Positions 35,880 through 45,574 of a DNA stretch of 64,000 bases are shown in pieces (positions within the stretch are counted from its first letter, which is position 1; each line of letters opens with the position of its first letter). The stretch spans positions 1 through 64,000 of the forward strand of contig CAYWRH010000005.1 of the NCBI GenBank assembly GCA_964460435.1, in the 5' to 3' direction. A program made the translations under genes and the position numbers. The notes under the pieces were generated by a model. That model was not told the origin of the DNA. It made no database searches and was given only the letters and a program-made list of their open reading frames with translations. The stretch comes from JAAZBV01 sp964460435. Its GTDB lineage: Bacteria > Desulfobacterota > DSM-4660 > Desulfatiglandales > HGW-15.

Positions 35880-37139
35880 TTTTAAAACCACACACTTCAT
35901 CTGCTTCTGGTCCCTTATAATAAGTTTTCCGTCACTCAATGCAAGCGGCGCCCATGACTGTTTTGTATCAAGCAGTTCAGCCTTCGCAAGCACCCTGAAT
36001 TCTGTGGGGTCTGGCTCAATAAGGTATAATGTCTTTTCTCCGTCGCTGCTTATTATTATATCGTCGGCAAGTATATACCCGCCCTTGTCAAAGCCGGGTT
36101 TTCTTTTGGTCTTCCATTTAATATTGCCTGAAAGATCCATGCAGCAAAGGCCATCCTTCGTGGAGTTGTCACTGCATTGGCTGTATAGATGCCCTTTATA
36201 AAAAATTGCAGGGTGAACATGGGAGATGAACTCTTTTGTAGCCATTGCCTCATTTACCTTATAGGAACCGCCTTTTTTATCGATCTGCAGAAGGACTGAC
36301 CCTGCATTATACCCTCCTGTAATAAAAATCTGGCTGTTACTGACCTGTGTGGCATTGGGAACTGGAATACCGCACTGCCAGCCTTCATATGTCCATAAAA
36401 GGGCGCCGTTTTTAGGGTTATATCCAAGGACAGCCCCCTTGACAGAGCCGTCACGGCTGCTGGCAGTTATCATGATCAGATGATCTTCTCCTGAAATTTT
36501 TGCTATGGAGGGCGAAACATAACATGCCTCTCCTTTAAGTTTACCTGTTTTCCAGATAATGTTTCCGTTCTCTTTGTCATATGCAACCAGACCTGTCTCT
36601 TTGGTCTGCGAAGCAACTATTACCATGTTCTTATAGACAAGGGGATTCTGGGCAATGGCCCATGTAGGATACTCACGACCGCCAAAATCGGTCCAGATAT
36701 TTTTATTCCAGAGTGGCTTACGGGTATTTATGTCCAGACAGTAAAAGTTGCCGAAAAGGTCACAGATGTATATCCTGCTGCCATCAATAGTGGGTGTTGA
36801 CCTTGTGCCGTCATTGCTGACCGACCCCGGCGCCTCATTGGTGAATTGCCACTCCTCCTCTCCTGTCATGAGATCAAGGCAGCGGAGAATGTTTGTCCTG
36901 TCTTCAACACGGTCATAAACATATACCTTGCCCTTGCTTATTGCTGCCCCTCCAAACCCTTCGCCAAGTGGGATTGTCCACAACACCTTTGGCCCTTCGG
37001 CAGGCCAGGAGCGTAACAGACCCTTTTCATTGGATACGCCGTTTCTGTCTGGGCCAAGGTACTGGGGCCAGTCAGAGGCAGAAACCTGATTAAAGACAAA
37101 AAGGATAAAAACAGAGACAACCATTGCTATCTTTTTCAT
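35877..37139 (-). CDS. Secreted PQQ-like beta-propeller protein
   Basis: This 420-residue protein has a signal peptide (MKKIAMVVSVFILFVFNQVSAS) and then PQQ/BamB-like propeller repeats, recognised by repeated W-phrases (DWPQYLGPDRNG; GEEEWQF; RKPLWNK; GNIIWKTG; GALLWTYEG; GNIKWKTK). The opening WPQYLGPDRNG is typical of the large family of periplasmic PQQ-like repeat proteins. No PQQ-ligand set or enzyme motif is obvious, so a binding or scaffold role is possible. ATG 37139 has AAAGGAG upstream; an ATG 12 codons earlier would mask the signal. It lies upstream of the terpenoid operon on the same strand and divergent from another propeller gene. Confidence 0.85.
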   Translation of the reverse strand: MKKIAMVVSVFILFVFNQVSASDWPQYLGPDRNGVSNEKGLLRSWPAEGPKVLWTIPLGEGFGGAAISKGKVYVYDRVEDRTNILRCLDLMTGEEEWQFTNEAPGSVSNDGTRSTPTIDGSRIYICDLFGNFYCLDINTRKPLWNKNIWTDFGGREYPTWAIAQNPLVYKNMVIVASQTKETGLVAYDKENGNIIWKTGKLKGEACYVSPSIAKISGEDHLIMITASSRDGSVKGAVLGYNPKNGALLWTYEGWQCGIPVPNATQVSNSQIFITGGYNAGSVLLQIDKKGGSYKVNEAMATKEFISHVHPAIFYKGHLYSQCSDNSTKDGLCCMDLSGNIKWKTKRKPGFDKGGYILADDIIISSDGEKTLYLIEPDPTEFRVLAKAELLDTKQSWAPLALSDGKLIIRDQKQMKCVVLK

Positions 37140-37364
37140 AAAGGCTCCTTTCACTAAGTCCTTCAAATTAACCATGGCCGGAATTTACCATATTGTTGTT
37201 TTATTGTTCAATATTATTCGGGCCTCTTCATTTACATATATGTTTATGGTGAAACCATGATAATTATCTCTATATATACGATTTTTGTTGAATATTTTAA
37301 TCGCAGTCCTTAACTTGTTAGAAATTAAAAAAATCATCTACCAGAACAGCTTTTTGAGGGTTTT

Positions 37365-38561
37365 ATGATGGGCAATATATCCCGTACGGTTTTATGGACA
37401 ACATTGGCCGTGATTATTTGTTTTCTACTGGCATGGGGTATAAACAGCCATCGCACACAAAGTAAAATACCTGTCAATGAGCATGTGCAGCAGGGCATTA
37501 AGGTTCCGGCCAACCCGGGGGGCAACTGGCCCCAGTTTCATGGCAATCAGTCACAGAGAGGTTTTGTTACGGGTGAACTCCCGGACAGTCTTAATCCTGT
37601 ATGGAGATTCAAGGCAGGGGCAGGGGTCAAATCATCCCCTGCAATTGTTGATAATAGGGTATATATCGGTTCCTCAGATAAGCATATGTATGCCATAGAT
37701 GTTCTAACAGGCAAGCAAATCTGGGCAGCACTTCTTGACGGTGAGGTAGAGGCATCTCCCACGGTTATCGACAAAAGGGTCTATATCGGGACGCTTGCCG
37801 GAACCCTCTATGCGCTTGATTCAGAAACAGGTTCTGAAGGCTGGCGATTCAGCGCCGGCGACAAGCTGACCGGCGGGGTAAACTGGTTCAGGGGCGAGAG
37901 CAACAGACTCTATCTGCTTGCGGGCAGTTACGATTCAATTCTTTATTGTATTGATGCTGTTACCGGAAAGGAGGCCTGGCAATATGAAACAGGCAATTAC
38001 ATCAACGGCTCTCCGGCAGTGAATGACAGATACTGTGCCTTTGGCGGATGCGATGCTGTGATACATATTATCAATCTAACCGACGGCAAAAGGGCCGGTG
38101 AGATCGATACGGGCGCTTATATTGCCGCATCTGCCGCTATACAGGATGACCTTGTTTTTGTCGGCAATTATGAGGGTGAGTTATTAAAGGCATCGCTCTC
38201 CACACATGAAACCATATGGCGGTATAGGATTAATAAGGGGGCATTTATCTCTTCCCCTGCTGTTACTGATGACGCAGTAGTAATAGGAGGGGGAGATATG
38301 AATATACACTGTATTGATATAAAAACAGGTATGGCCAGGTGGACATATAAAACCCTGGATGCAGTAAACAGTTCTCCTGTGATTGTCGGTAACAGGGTTC
38401 TTGCCGGGAGTGATGACGGCAGGTTATATATGTTAAACATGGCAGACGGCAAGCTCATATGGTCATATGAAACCGGCAGATCAATAACCTCTTCCCCTGC
38501 TGTGGCAGATGGCATGGTCGTAGTGGGGTGTGATGACGGGATGGTATACTGTTTCAAATGA
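37365..38561 (+). CDS. Membrane-anchored PQQ-like beta-propeller protein
   Basis: This 398-residue protein has an N-terminal membrane anchor (about residues 8-26) without a clear cleavage site. It then has seven or more PQQ-like blades of the GTLYALDSETG type (SSDKHMYAIDVLTGKQIW, GTLYALDSETGSEGW, SILYCIDAVTGKEAW, MNIHCIDIKTGMARW, GRLYMLNMADGKLIW). Regular SSPAV/ASPTV turns separate the blades. The fold matches BamB, but bam genes are not nearby. The stop overlaps the glycosyltransferase start as ATGA, so the two are coupled. Confidence 0.85.
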   Translation: MMGNISRTVLWTTLAVIICFLLAWGINSHRTQSKIPVNEHVQQGIKVPANPGGNWPQFHGNQSQRGFVTGELPDSLNPVWRFKAGAGVKSSPAIVDNRVYIGSSDKHMYAIDVLTGKQIWAALLDGEVEASPTVIDKRVYIGTLAGTLYALDSETGSEGWRFSAGDKLTGGVNWFRGESNRLYLLAGSYDSILYCIDAVTGKEAWQYETGNYINGSPAVNDRYCAFGGCDAVIHIINLTDGKRAGEIDTGAYIAASAAIQDDLVFVGNYEGELLKASLSTHETIWRYRINKGAFISSPAVTDDAVVIGGGDMNIHCIDIKTGMARWTYKTLDAVNSSPVIVGNRVLAGSDDGRLYMLNMADGKLIWSYETGRSITSSPAVADGMVVVGCDDGMVYCFK

Positions 38562-39856
38562 AGATAATACAGATAACACCGGGGTCAGGGGATAATTTTT
38601 ACTGTGAGAACTGCCTGAGAGATCAGGCCCTTGTCAGGGCGCTTTTTGCTCAGGGTCATGAGATATTAATGGTGCCCCTTTATCTGCCCATTAAACTCGA
38701 TTCGCAAAAGGTGACTATCAAGGCGCCCATTTTTTACGGGGGCATCAATGTCTATCTGCAGCAGAAATTGGGGTTGTTCCGCAGGAGCCCCAGGTGGCTG
38801 GACAGACTGTTTGATAATCGTTCACTGCTGTCAAGGGTCTCAAAAAAGGCAGGCATGACCCGTTCCCGTGACCTTGGTGAAACCACTATATCCATGCTTA
38901 AGGGCGAAAATGGTAATCAGGCAAAGGAGCTGGAACGGCTCATTGAATGGCTGTCAAACGATAATGAAAGACCTGATGTGATAATACTCTCCAACGTGCT
39001 TCTGGGAGGGCTTGCAGCGACTCTGAAAAGGCGTCTGAATGTGCCTGTGGTCTGTATGCTTCAGGATGAGGAGGCTTTTATTGACAGCATGGATGAGCCT
39101 TACAGCAAAGAGGTGTGGAGGCTCATAATGGAATGCTCCCTTGAGATAGATGCCTTTATATCTGTAAGCAGGGCATACACAAAACGTATTGCCCCAAGGC
39201 TTGGTATTTCAGAAGAGAAGATCAATACGGTGTACATGGGCATAGATTTAAATGAATACCCGCCTGCCATAAAGGCGCCTGAAAGGCCGGTTATAGGTTT
39301 TCTTTCACGCATGTGCCCCCTGCGCGGGCTTGATATACTTATTGATACATTTATACTGATCAGACAGAACCCTGAACTGAGGATGTGCCGGTTACAGATA
39401 TCAGGAGGCAGATCACAGGCTGATGAGCCTTTTTTAGGAAATATGAAAAAGCGCCTTGAAAAGGAGGGCATTATAAATGATGTGACATTTATGCCCGAAT
39501 TCCTTGGCGAGGGTCGCAGAGAGTGGTTAAAGAGCATTTCTGTGATGTGTGTCCCTGAAAGGGAGGAGGCGGCTTATGGCCTTTTTGCCATTGAGGCACA
39601 GGCAGCAGGGGTGCCTGTTGTTGTGCCAAAGATAGGCATATTCCCTGAGATGCTTGATCTGACAAAAGGAGGCCTGATTGTTGATCCAAATACACCTCAA
39701 AATTTTGCAGCAACCCTTACCCCCCTTTTGCTTCACCCTGATATAGCATTCAGCCTCGGACAAAAGGGAAGAAAGGGGATAGAGGCCCATTTTGATATAC
39801 AGAAGAGCTCAAAGAATCTGGTCGGGGTGCTTGAAAAGGTTGTAAAGATGGCATAG
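38558..39856 (+). CDS. GT4-type glycosyltransferase
   Basis: This 432-residue cytosolic GT-B-fold enzyme has an N-terminal acceptor domain beginning MKIIQITPGSGDNFYCENCLRD. The C-terminal nucleotide-sugar domain contains VSRAYTKRI, VYMGIDLNEYPP, IGFLSRMCPLRGLDILI and the EX7E-type region PEREEAAYGLFAIEAQAAGVPVV. It resembles GT4 family retaining glycosyltransferases. Donor and acceptor are unknown; a lipid or terpenoid acceptor is one possibility given the neighbours. It is coupled to the upstream propeller gene and its TAG stop lies within the first unit of a heptamer array. Confidence 0.88.
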   Translation: MKIIQITPGSGDNFYCENCLRDQALVRALFAQGHEILMVPLYLPIKLDSQKVTIKAPIFYGGINVYLQQKLGLFRRSPRWLDRLFDNRSLLSRVSKKAGMTRSRDLGETTISMLKGENGNQAKELERLIEWLSNDNERPDVIILSNVLLGGLAATLKRRLNVPVVCMLQDEEAFIDSMDEPYSKEVWRLIMECSLEIDAFISVSRAYTKRIAPRLGISEEKINTVYMGIDLNEYPPAIKAPERPVIGFLSRMCPLRGLDILIDTFILIRQNPELRMCRLQISGGRSQADEPFLGNMKKRLEKEGIINDVTFMPEFLGEGRREWLKSISVMCVPEREEAAYGLFAIEAQAAGVPVVVPKIGIFPEMLDLTKGGLIVDPNTPQNFAATLTPLLLHPDIAFSLGQKGRKGIEAHFDIQKSSKNLVGVLEKVVKMA

Positions 39857-39915
39857 AGCATAGCGCATAGGGCATAGCGCATAGAGCATAGGGCATAGCG
39901 CATAGGGCATAGGGC
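39851..39915. repeat. Heptamer tandem repeat, nine copies, starting at a stop codon
   Basis: Nine units GCATAGN (N being A, C, G, C, A, G, C, G, G) run without interruption. The TAG in the first unit is the stop codon of the glycosyltransferase. This is the cleanest of the arrays in the window. Confidence 0.9.
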
Positions 39916-39996
39916 AAAGAGAAAAGAGTAGGATTTTTTAGCTGGGTAAAAGGCTCCCCGCCCCATTGTGCGTGAGGGGTTGGGGGAGGGGAAGGA

Positions 39997-40689
39997 ATGA
40001 AATTCATGCTGGAGTTAATTGATGTAACAAAGGGCTATGGCAGCCCGGGTTTGCCAGGATATGTGGCTGTCCTGAACTCCATAAACCTCAAACTTAAAGC
40101 TATGGATGCTGTTGCCGTGCTTGGGCCGTCAGGGTGCGGGAAGAGCACACTGCTTAATATAATCGGGGCACTTGATAAACCTTCATCGGGGCAGGTGAAG
40201 TTTATGGGGCAGGATCTCTCTACCCTTGATGAACCTGCCCTTGCCCGTATCAGGAACAAGGAGATCGGGTTTGTATTTCAGATGCATCATCTTTTGCCCC
40301 ACTGCACTGTGCTTGAAAATGTGCTTGTGCCGACACTCGCTTACCCTGACAGGGCCAAGAGCAGTTCACTTAAAGAGAGGGCTGTCAGCCTGATAGAAAG
40401 GATGGGGATCAGTGACTGTATGAATCGTCGCCCAGGTGAGATTTCAGGCGGAGAGAGGCAAAGGGCCGCAGTTGCAAGGGCCTTGATCAATTCTCCAAAA
40501 CTGCTTCTGGCCGATGAACCGACCGGGTCGCTTGATCATGAAACAGCAGTAAGCGTGATGGATCTATTAATCAGCCTTAACCGCACAGAGAATATCACCC
40601 TTGTTGTTGTGACCCATGCAAATGACCTGGCGCAGCTGTTTAAAAGGGTTTTCACAATTACTAAAGGCAGGCTTTCAGATGAAAAATAA
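39997..40689 (+). CDS. LolD/MacB-type ABC transporter ATP-binding protein
   Basis: This 230-residue ATPase has Walker A GPSGCGKST (about residues 43-51), the Q-loop VFQMHHLLP, signature ISGGERQR, Walker B LLLADEP and the switch His in VTHANDL. Sequence style and size match the LolD/MacB/FtsE subgroup that powers FtsX-like permeases rather than importers. It is followed by a large FtsX-type permease and together they should act on envelope lipids, lipoproteins or export substrates. A GGGGAAGG ribosome site precedes ATG 39997; an ATG three codons in is an alternative. Confidence 0.92.
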   Translation: MKFMLELIDVTKGYGSPGLPGYVAVLNSINLKLKAMDAVAVLGPSGCGKSTLLNIIGALDKPSSGQVKFMGQDLSTLDEPALARIRNKEIGFVFQMHHLLPHCTVLENVLVPTLAYPDRAKSSSLKERAVSLIERMGISDCMNRRPGEISGGERQRAAVARALINSPKLLLADEPTGSLDHETAVSVMDLLISLNRTENITLVVVTHANDLAQLFKRVFTITKGRLSDEK

Positions 40690-40721
40690 CAGCTCATGGA
40701 AATAGCACTGGGGCATACAGA

Positions 40722-43700
40722 ATGACAATAGTAAGGCTGGCCATAAGGAGTATTATCTTTTATTACAGGATGAATATTGCCCTTATCCTTTCAGCATCTG
40801 TTGCAACTGCAACCCTTAGCGGGGCGCTTTTTGTTGGTGATTCTGTAAAGGCGACACTTAAGCATGCCTTTTATGCTAGGCTTGGAAAAACAGTTTTTGC
40901 TGTAGCTCCAGGTGACAGGTTCTTCACGGAGGGCTTGAGTTACCGGCTTATGAAACAGGGGATTGAAACCGCCCCTGTGCTGAGTATGCCAGGGATGATA
41001 ACCCGCGGAGACGGGGCAGTGCGCGTAAACAGGGTAAATGTTTTGGGCATTGATGGCCGGTTTTTCAGTCTGTCCATGGCAGGGAAGGCACCTGGAGAGC
41101 TTGAAGATGGGGCTGTATTGATAAACACGGCCCTTATGAGACGTCTTGCATCAGGAACAGAGAGTGTTAATGAGGTGGTGCTGCGTTTTGATAACCCCCC
41201 GCTGATATCACGCAATATTGTGCTTGCGCCATTAAAGGAGAGCACCATATCGGCACGTCTGCCTGTAACAGGAATGGTGGATGACAACCATTTCGGCAGA
41301 TTCAGCCTTGAATCAAATCAGGCAGAGCCATTAAATATATTTGTGCCCATTTCATGGCTGCAGAGAGAGATCAGGCGTGAAGGGGCTATTAACCTGCTTC
41401 TTATCCGGAATAACCCCTTAAAGTATGATGCATCTAAAATAGATAGGGCGATTTCTTCTGAATGGCAGCTTCCAGATGCAGGGGCAGAGCTGAAGAGCAG
41501 GGGAGAAGATGCTGTTGAACTTGTGAGTTCAAGGGTCTTTATTGATACTGCTTTATCTGATGCAGCCCTTAAGGCAGAACCGGATGCCATCCCTGTCCTG
41601 ACCTATTTTGTAAACGGGCTTAAGGCAGGTGACAGGGTTACCCCATATTCCATGGTTACAGCAGCAGAGAGAAAAGGGGAATTTGAGGACATATTTCCTG
41701 AAGGCATGAAGGATGATGAGATTGTAATCAATGAGTGGCTCGCTGATGATCTTGAGGCAAAGGTGGGCGATCAACTCATCATCAAGTATTACAGGCCTGA
41801 CGGGTGGCAGAGGCTTGAGGAGGCACAGAGGGCCTTCAGGATATGCCGGATTATCCCCATTGAAGGGGCTGCATCTGATAGAACCCTTGCGCCTGAGCTG
41901 CCGGGGCTCTCTGACGCAGAGAATTGCAGCGAGTGGGATGCATCACTGCCCATAAATCTCGATCTTATCAGGGATAAGGATGAGGCCTACTGGGATACAT
42001 ACAGGGGAACGCCAAAGGCATTTGTTACACTTGCTGCGGGAAAGGAGATGTGGGCCAGCTCATATGGCACCTTTACGGCGATCCGTTTTAAGGCCGGACC
42101 AAAGGAAAAGAATGCCATTGAAGAAAATATGATCAGAAGGGCAAATCCGGCGAACATAGGGTTATCTGTAATTCCGGTCTATGAAACCGGTATAAAGGCA
42201 AGCGCCGGAGGAACCGATTTTGGGCAGCTCTTCCTTGGCCTGAGCATGTTTCTGATAATCTCGGGCGTCATCCTTACATGGCTTTTATTCAGTTTCAGCA
42301 TTGAAGGGAGAAAAGGTCAGACAGGTATGCTTCTGGCAATAGGCTTTCCTGTGAAACGTCTGAGAAGGCTTTATCTTGCCGAAGGGCTCTTTATTGCCTT
42401 ATCAGGCGCCATTATCGGGACCCTGTTCAGCCTTTTATACACGAGGGCGCTCATATTCGGGCTTTCAAATGCATGGCAGGACGCAGTGGCGGGTATGACT
42501 GTTCAATACTCGGTAACAATTGCTTCCGTGTGCATTGGCTTTTTTTCCGGGTTTATTATTGCAATAGTGGCAATGGCCTTTACCCTTAAGCGGCAGATGA
42601 GGTTAGGCGCGCATGACCTATTGGCCGGAAATGAGCCGGTCTGTACAAATAAAGGCAAAACTAACAGAAAGGGAAAAGCAGGGTGGCTAATCCCAGCCCT
42701 TTTTCTTCTCGGGGCAGCCATGATAATTATTCTGGGCATCTCAGGCGGGAAAAGTGCTGAGACAGGCGCATTTTTCGGCGCAGGCATGCTGATGCTCTTA
42801 TCTATTATATTAATGATCAGAACGGTTTTTGCTTTATATGGTAGCAGGCATTCCAGTCGTTTGATTTCCATAAATTCCCTGGCCTTGAGGAATAATGCAC
42901 GTAAAAGGGGAAGAAGCCTTGCTGTTATCAGCATGCTTGCATGCGGTCTCTTCATGATTGTTGCAGTGAGCGCTAACCGTAAAAACCCTTATGCAGGCTC
43001 AGAGATACCTTCATCAGGCACAGGGGGGTTCAGCCTTTACGCTGAGTCTTCTGTGCCGGTATTTCATGACCTTAATTCTCTCTCAGGCAGGGAACAGTGG
43101 GGCATGGATTCATCTGTACTGAAGGGCACAGATATCTTAGGCCTAAGGGTGCTTGAAGGCGATGATGCAAGCTGCCTTAACCTTAACCGTGTTAATAACC
43201 CGCGTATAATAGGGGTTAAGCCGGATTTCCTAACCAAACGAAAGGCCTTTTCATTTCAAACGCTGGATATACCTGAGTATAAGAATAGTCCGTGGAATAT
43301 CCTGGAGCACAATTATGGCCATAACACTATTCCCGCTGTGGGAGATTACCCCACTGTATACTGGGGGCTTGGAAAAGAGACTGGGGAGATGCTTGTTTAC
43401 AAAAACAGCAGGGGCGAGGAGGTTAAGGTTCGTATTGCCGGTATGATTGAGAGTTCCATATTGCAGGGGAGCATTGTAATATCAGAAGAAAATATGCTTG
43501 AATATTTTCCGGAGGTGGAGGGTTTCAGGGCATGGCTTATAGATACCCCCATAAATAAAGGCTCTAAGGTAATGGAGCATCTCACAAAAAGGATGGCAGA
43601 TGCAGGGTTATCTGTTGAGACATCTGCTGAGCGTCTTGACATCTTTAACCGCATGGAGAATACCTATCTTAACATCTTTCTTGTGCTGGGCGGCCTTGGC

Positions 43701-44042
43701 CTTATCCTTGGTTGTATTGGTCTGGGGCTTATTGTTGCAAGAAACATTTTAGAGCGTCAGGCCGAGCTTGCCATGATGAGGGCAGTGGGTTTCAGCAGAG
43801 GCTCCATTATGAAGATGGTATTTTATGAACACCTGTACCTTCTGGGAGCAGGCCTAATATCAGGGTTTATTTGTGCCTTGATTTCTGTTATACCCACAAT
43901 AAAAACAGTATCAGGAGGGCTTCCCGTCGGGCTGGTACTGATTGTGACCACCCTGACGGGGGTAAGCGGGGTTATCTGGGTGCTGGCATCAATAATTATT
44001 GCACTGAAAGGGGAGATATTGGCCCCTTTAAGAAATGAATAA
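40722..44042 (+). CDS. Large FtsX-family ABC transporter permease
   Basis: This 1,106-residue inner membrane permease is of the MacB/FtsX type. An N-terminal helix (about residues 12-40) is followed by a large periplasmic region. Two FtsX membrane units begin near residues 504 and 982, each with the cytoplasmic coupling phrase (GQTGMLLAIGFPVKRLRRLY; AELAMMRAVGFSRGSIMKM). Between them lies another periplasmic segment. The double-unit layout means one gene may supply both halves of the transporter. It pairs with the ATPase gene 32 bases upstream. No partner fusion protein or outer-membrane channel is encoded nearby. Confidence 0.88.
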   Translation: MTIVRLAIRSIIFYYRMNIALILSASVATATLSGALFVGDSVKATLKHAFYARLGKTVFAVAPGDRFFTEGLSYRLMKQGIETAPVLSMPGMITRGDGAVRVNRVNVLGIDGRFFSLSMAGKAPGELEDGAVLINTALMRRLASGTESVNEVVLRFDNPPLISRNIVLAPLKESTISARLPVTGMVDDNHFGRFSLESNQAEPLNIFVPISWLQREIRREGAINLLLIRNNPLKYDASKIDRAISSEWQLPDAGAELKSRGEDAVELVSSRVFIDTALSDAALKAEPDAIPVLTYFVNGLKAGDRVTPYSMVTAAERKGEFEDIFPEGMKDDEIVINEWLADDLEAKVGDQLIIKYYRPDGWQRLEEAQRAFRICRIIPIEGAASDRTLAPELPGLSDAENCSEWDASLPINLDLIRDKDEAYWDTYRGTPKAFVTLAAGKEMWASSYGTFTAIRFKAGPKEKNAIEENMIRRANPANIGLSVIPVYETGIKASAGGTDFGQLFLGLSMFLIISGVILTWLLFSFSIEGRKGQTGMLLAIGFPVKRLRRLYLAEGLFIALSGAIIGTLFSLLYTRALIFGLSNAWQDAVAGMTVQYSVTIASVCIGFFSGFIIAIVAMAFTLKRQMRLGAHDLLAGNEPVCTNKGKTNRKGKAGWLIPALFLLGAAMIIILGISGGKSAETGAFFGAGMLMLLSIILMIRTVFALYGSRHSSRLISINSLALRNNARKRGRSLAVISMLACGLFMIVAVSANRKNPYAGSEIPSSGTGGFSLYAESSVPVFHDLNSLSGREQWGMDSSVLKGTDILGLRVLEGDDASCLNLNRVNNPRIIGVKPDFLTKRKAFSFQTLDIPEYKNSPWNILEHNYGHNTIPAVGDYPTVYWGLGKETGEMLVYKNSRGEEVKVRIAGMIESSILQGSIVISEENMLEYFPEVEGFRAWLIDTPINKGSKVMEHLTKRMADAGLSVETSAERLDIFNRMENTYLNIFLVLGGLGLILGCIGLGLIVARNILERQAELAMMRAVGFSRGSIMKMVFYEHLYLLGAGLISGFICALISVIPTIKTVSGGLPVGLVLIVTTLTGVSGVIWVLASIIIALKGEILAPLRNE

Positions 44043-44048
44043 AAGAGT

Positions 44049-44132
44049 GTTTACCGCTGAGACACAGGGCACAGAGAAATGCTGTTTAAAATAAATTAAC
44101 TCTGTGACATCTGCGCCTCTGTGGTGATAAAA
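44049..44132. repeat. Imperfect hairpin repeat, related to the CACGGAG type
   Basis: The left arm TTTACCGCTGAGACACAGGG and the right arm ending GCGCCTCTGTGGTGATAA are imperfect reverse complements with about 9-bp periodicity. The element fills the gap between the permease and the next propeller gene. Confidence 0.6.
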
Positions 44133-44163
44133 CAGTATCAGTATTATGTAAAATGGAATAAGA

Positions 44164-45570
44164 ATGAGTCATCTCTCCAAATATGCAGGCCTCCTGCCGG
44201 TATTTATCATTATTGCCGGAGGCCTCTCTTTACTCTCTCTGCTCCTTCTTCAGGGACGGGGGGCAAATGTCTCCATGCGTTTGCCTCTAGCCGAGAACAG
44301 TGTTATATCATCGGAAGATTCCATCCCGTTTGCGGGTGAGCTGACTCAATCGAGTGGTGTGCCATCGCAGCTACAGGGATCATGGCCCGGATTCAGGGGG
44401 GCGAATCTTGATGCAATAGTCACGGAAAAAAATTCAGGGGCCTTTAACCTTAACTGGGAAAAAGAGAGGCCAAAAGAGCTGTGGAATATAGAACTTGGCG
44501 AGGGATATGCAGGGGCCGCCGTTAAAAAGGGTCGAGTATATATACTTGACTACGATCAGAAAAAGGAAGGGGATGTTATACGATGCCTCTCTCTTGATGA
44601 TGGCAAAGAGATATGGCGCTATTTTTACAGGGTCAAGATAAAGCGCAACCACGGAATGAGCAGGACAATACCATTTGTTACTGAAGAGAGCGTAATCACA
44701 ATTGGTCCCAAATGCCATGTTGTCTGCCTTGATGCAGAGACAGGCAACCTTCGCTGGGTAAGGGATCTTGTCAAAGAAGATGGGGCAGAGGTTCCTGCCT
44801 GGTATGCAGGTCAATGCCCTCTTGTTGACGGCAATAAACTGATACTTGGCGTTGGCGGAAAGGATGCCCTTGTTATGGCCCTTGACTGCCTTACAGGAAA
44901 GATCATATGGAAAACACCCAATCCACAGGGCTTCAAGATGACCCACTCCTCTGTTGTTCCAATGCTCCTTGGCAGTGAAAGGTCTTATGTATATTGTTCC
45001 AGCGGCGGGGTGGTTGGCGTTTCCGCTGAGGACGGAAGGCTTTTATGGCATTATCCTGACTGGCGTATTAACATAGCAAATGTGCCTACCCCGGTAATTA
45101 TCGATAAGGAGCGCATATTCCTTTGCGGAGGCTATAACTCTGGCGCAATGATGCTCTCTGTAAAAATGGTTGATAATAATTATATTCCCGCCCCCATTCT
45201 GAGGCTCAATCCAAGGGTCTTTGGATCGGATCAGCAGACCCCGCTTTTTTACAGGGGCTATATATATGGCGTAAGACCGGATCAGCAGCTTGTATGCATG
45301 GATACTGACGGCAACATAAAGTGGACAAGCACATCTTTAAACAAGTTTGGTCTTGGCCCCTATACCATAATAAATGACATGATCTATATTATGAATGATG
45401 ACGGCCTTCTTTCGGTTGTCAAGGCAACGCCTTCGGCCTATGAGCCTGTCACCAGCGCAAAGGTGCTTGAGGGCCATGAGTCTTGGGGGCCAATGGTCTT
45501 TGTATCGGGCAGACTCATTGTACGAGACCTTACGCGCATGAAGTGTCTTGATATTATGAAAGGGGGTTAA
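44164..45570 (+). CDS. Membrane-anchored PQQ-like beta-propeller protein
   Basis: This 468-residue protein has an N-terminal hydrophobic anchor (about residues 8-31) and a short linker, then PQQ-like blades opening with SWPGFRGANLDAI. Repeats include KEIWRYF, GNLRWVRD, GKIIWKTP, GRLLWHYP and GNIKWTST. Overall order resembles the divergent propeller at 35877-37139 (both have IPVPN/NVPTPV and FITGGYNAG/FLCGGYNSG phrases), so the two are probably paralogues. It starts the tight redox operon that runs to 54121 and is followed four bases later by a Tat-exported propeller. Confidence 0.85.
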   Translation: MSHLSKYAGLLPVFIIIAGGLSLLSLLLLQGRGANVSMRLPLAENSVISSEDSIPFAGELTQSSGVPSQLQGSWPGFRGANLDAIVTEKNSGAFNLNWEKERPKELWNIELGEGYAGAAVKKGRVYILDYDQKKEGDVIRCLSLDDGKEIWRYFYRVKIKRNHGMSRTIPFVTEESVITIGPKCHVVCLDAETGNLRWVRDLVKEDGAEVPAWYAGQCPLVDGNKLILGVGGKDALVMALDCLTGKIIWKTPNPQGFKMTHSSVVPMLLGSERSYVYCSSGGVVGVSAEDGRLLWHYPDWRINIANVPTPVIIDKERIFLCGGYNSGAMMLSVKMVDNNYIPAPILRLNPRVFGSDQQTPLFYRGYIYGVRPDQQLVCMDTDGNIKWTSTSLNKFGLGPYTIINDMIYIMNDDGLLSVVKATPSAYEPVTSAKVLEGHESWGPMVFVSGRLIVRDLTRMKCLDIMKGG

Positions 45571-45574
45571 AATC

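Noticed and set aside
37365..38561. Calling the propeller BamB
   Set aside because: The fold is the same, but there is a membrane anchor rather than a lipobox and no bam or der/engA neighbours; similar propellers are repeated in the cluster.
39851..39915. GCATAGN repeats taken as a CRISPR array or replication iterons
   Set aside because: Units are contiguous 7-mers without spacers, and no replication gene or AT-rich unwinding region lies nearby.
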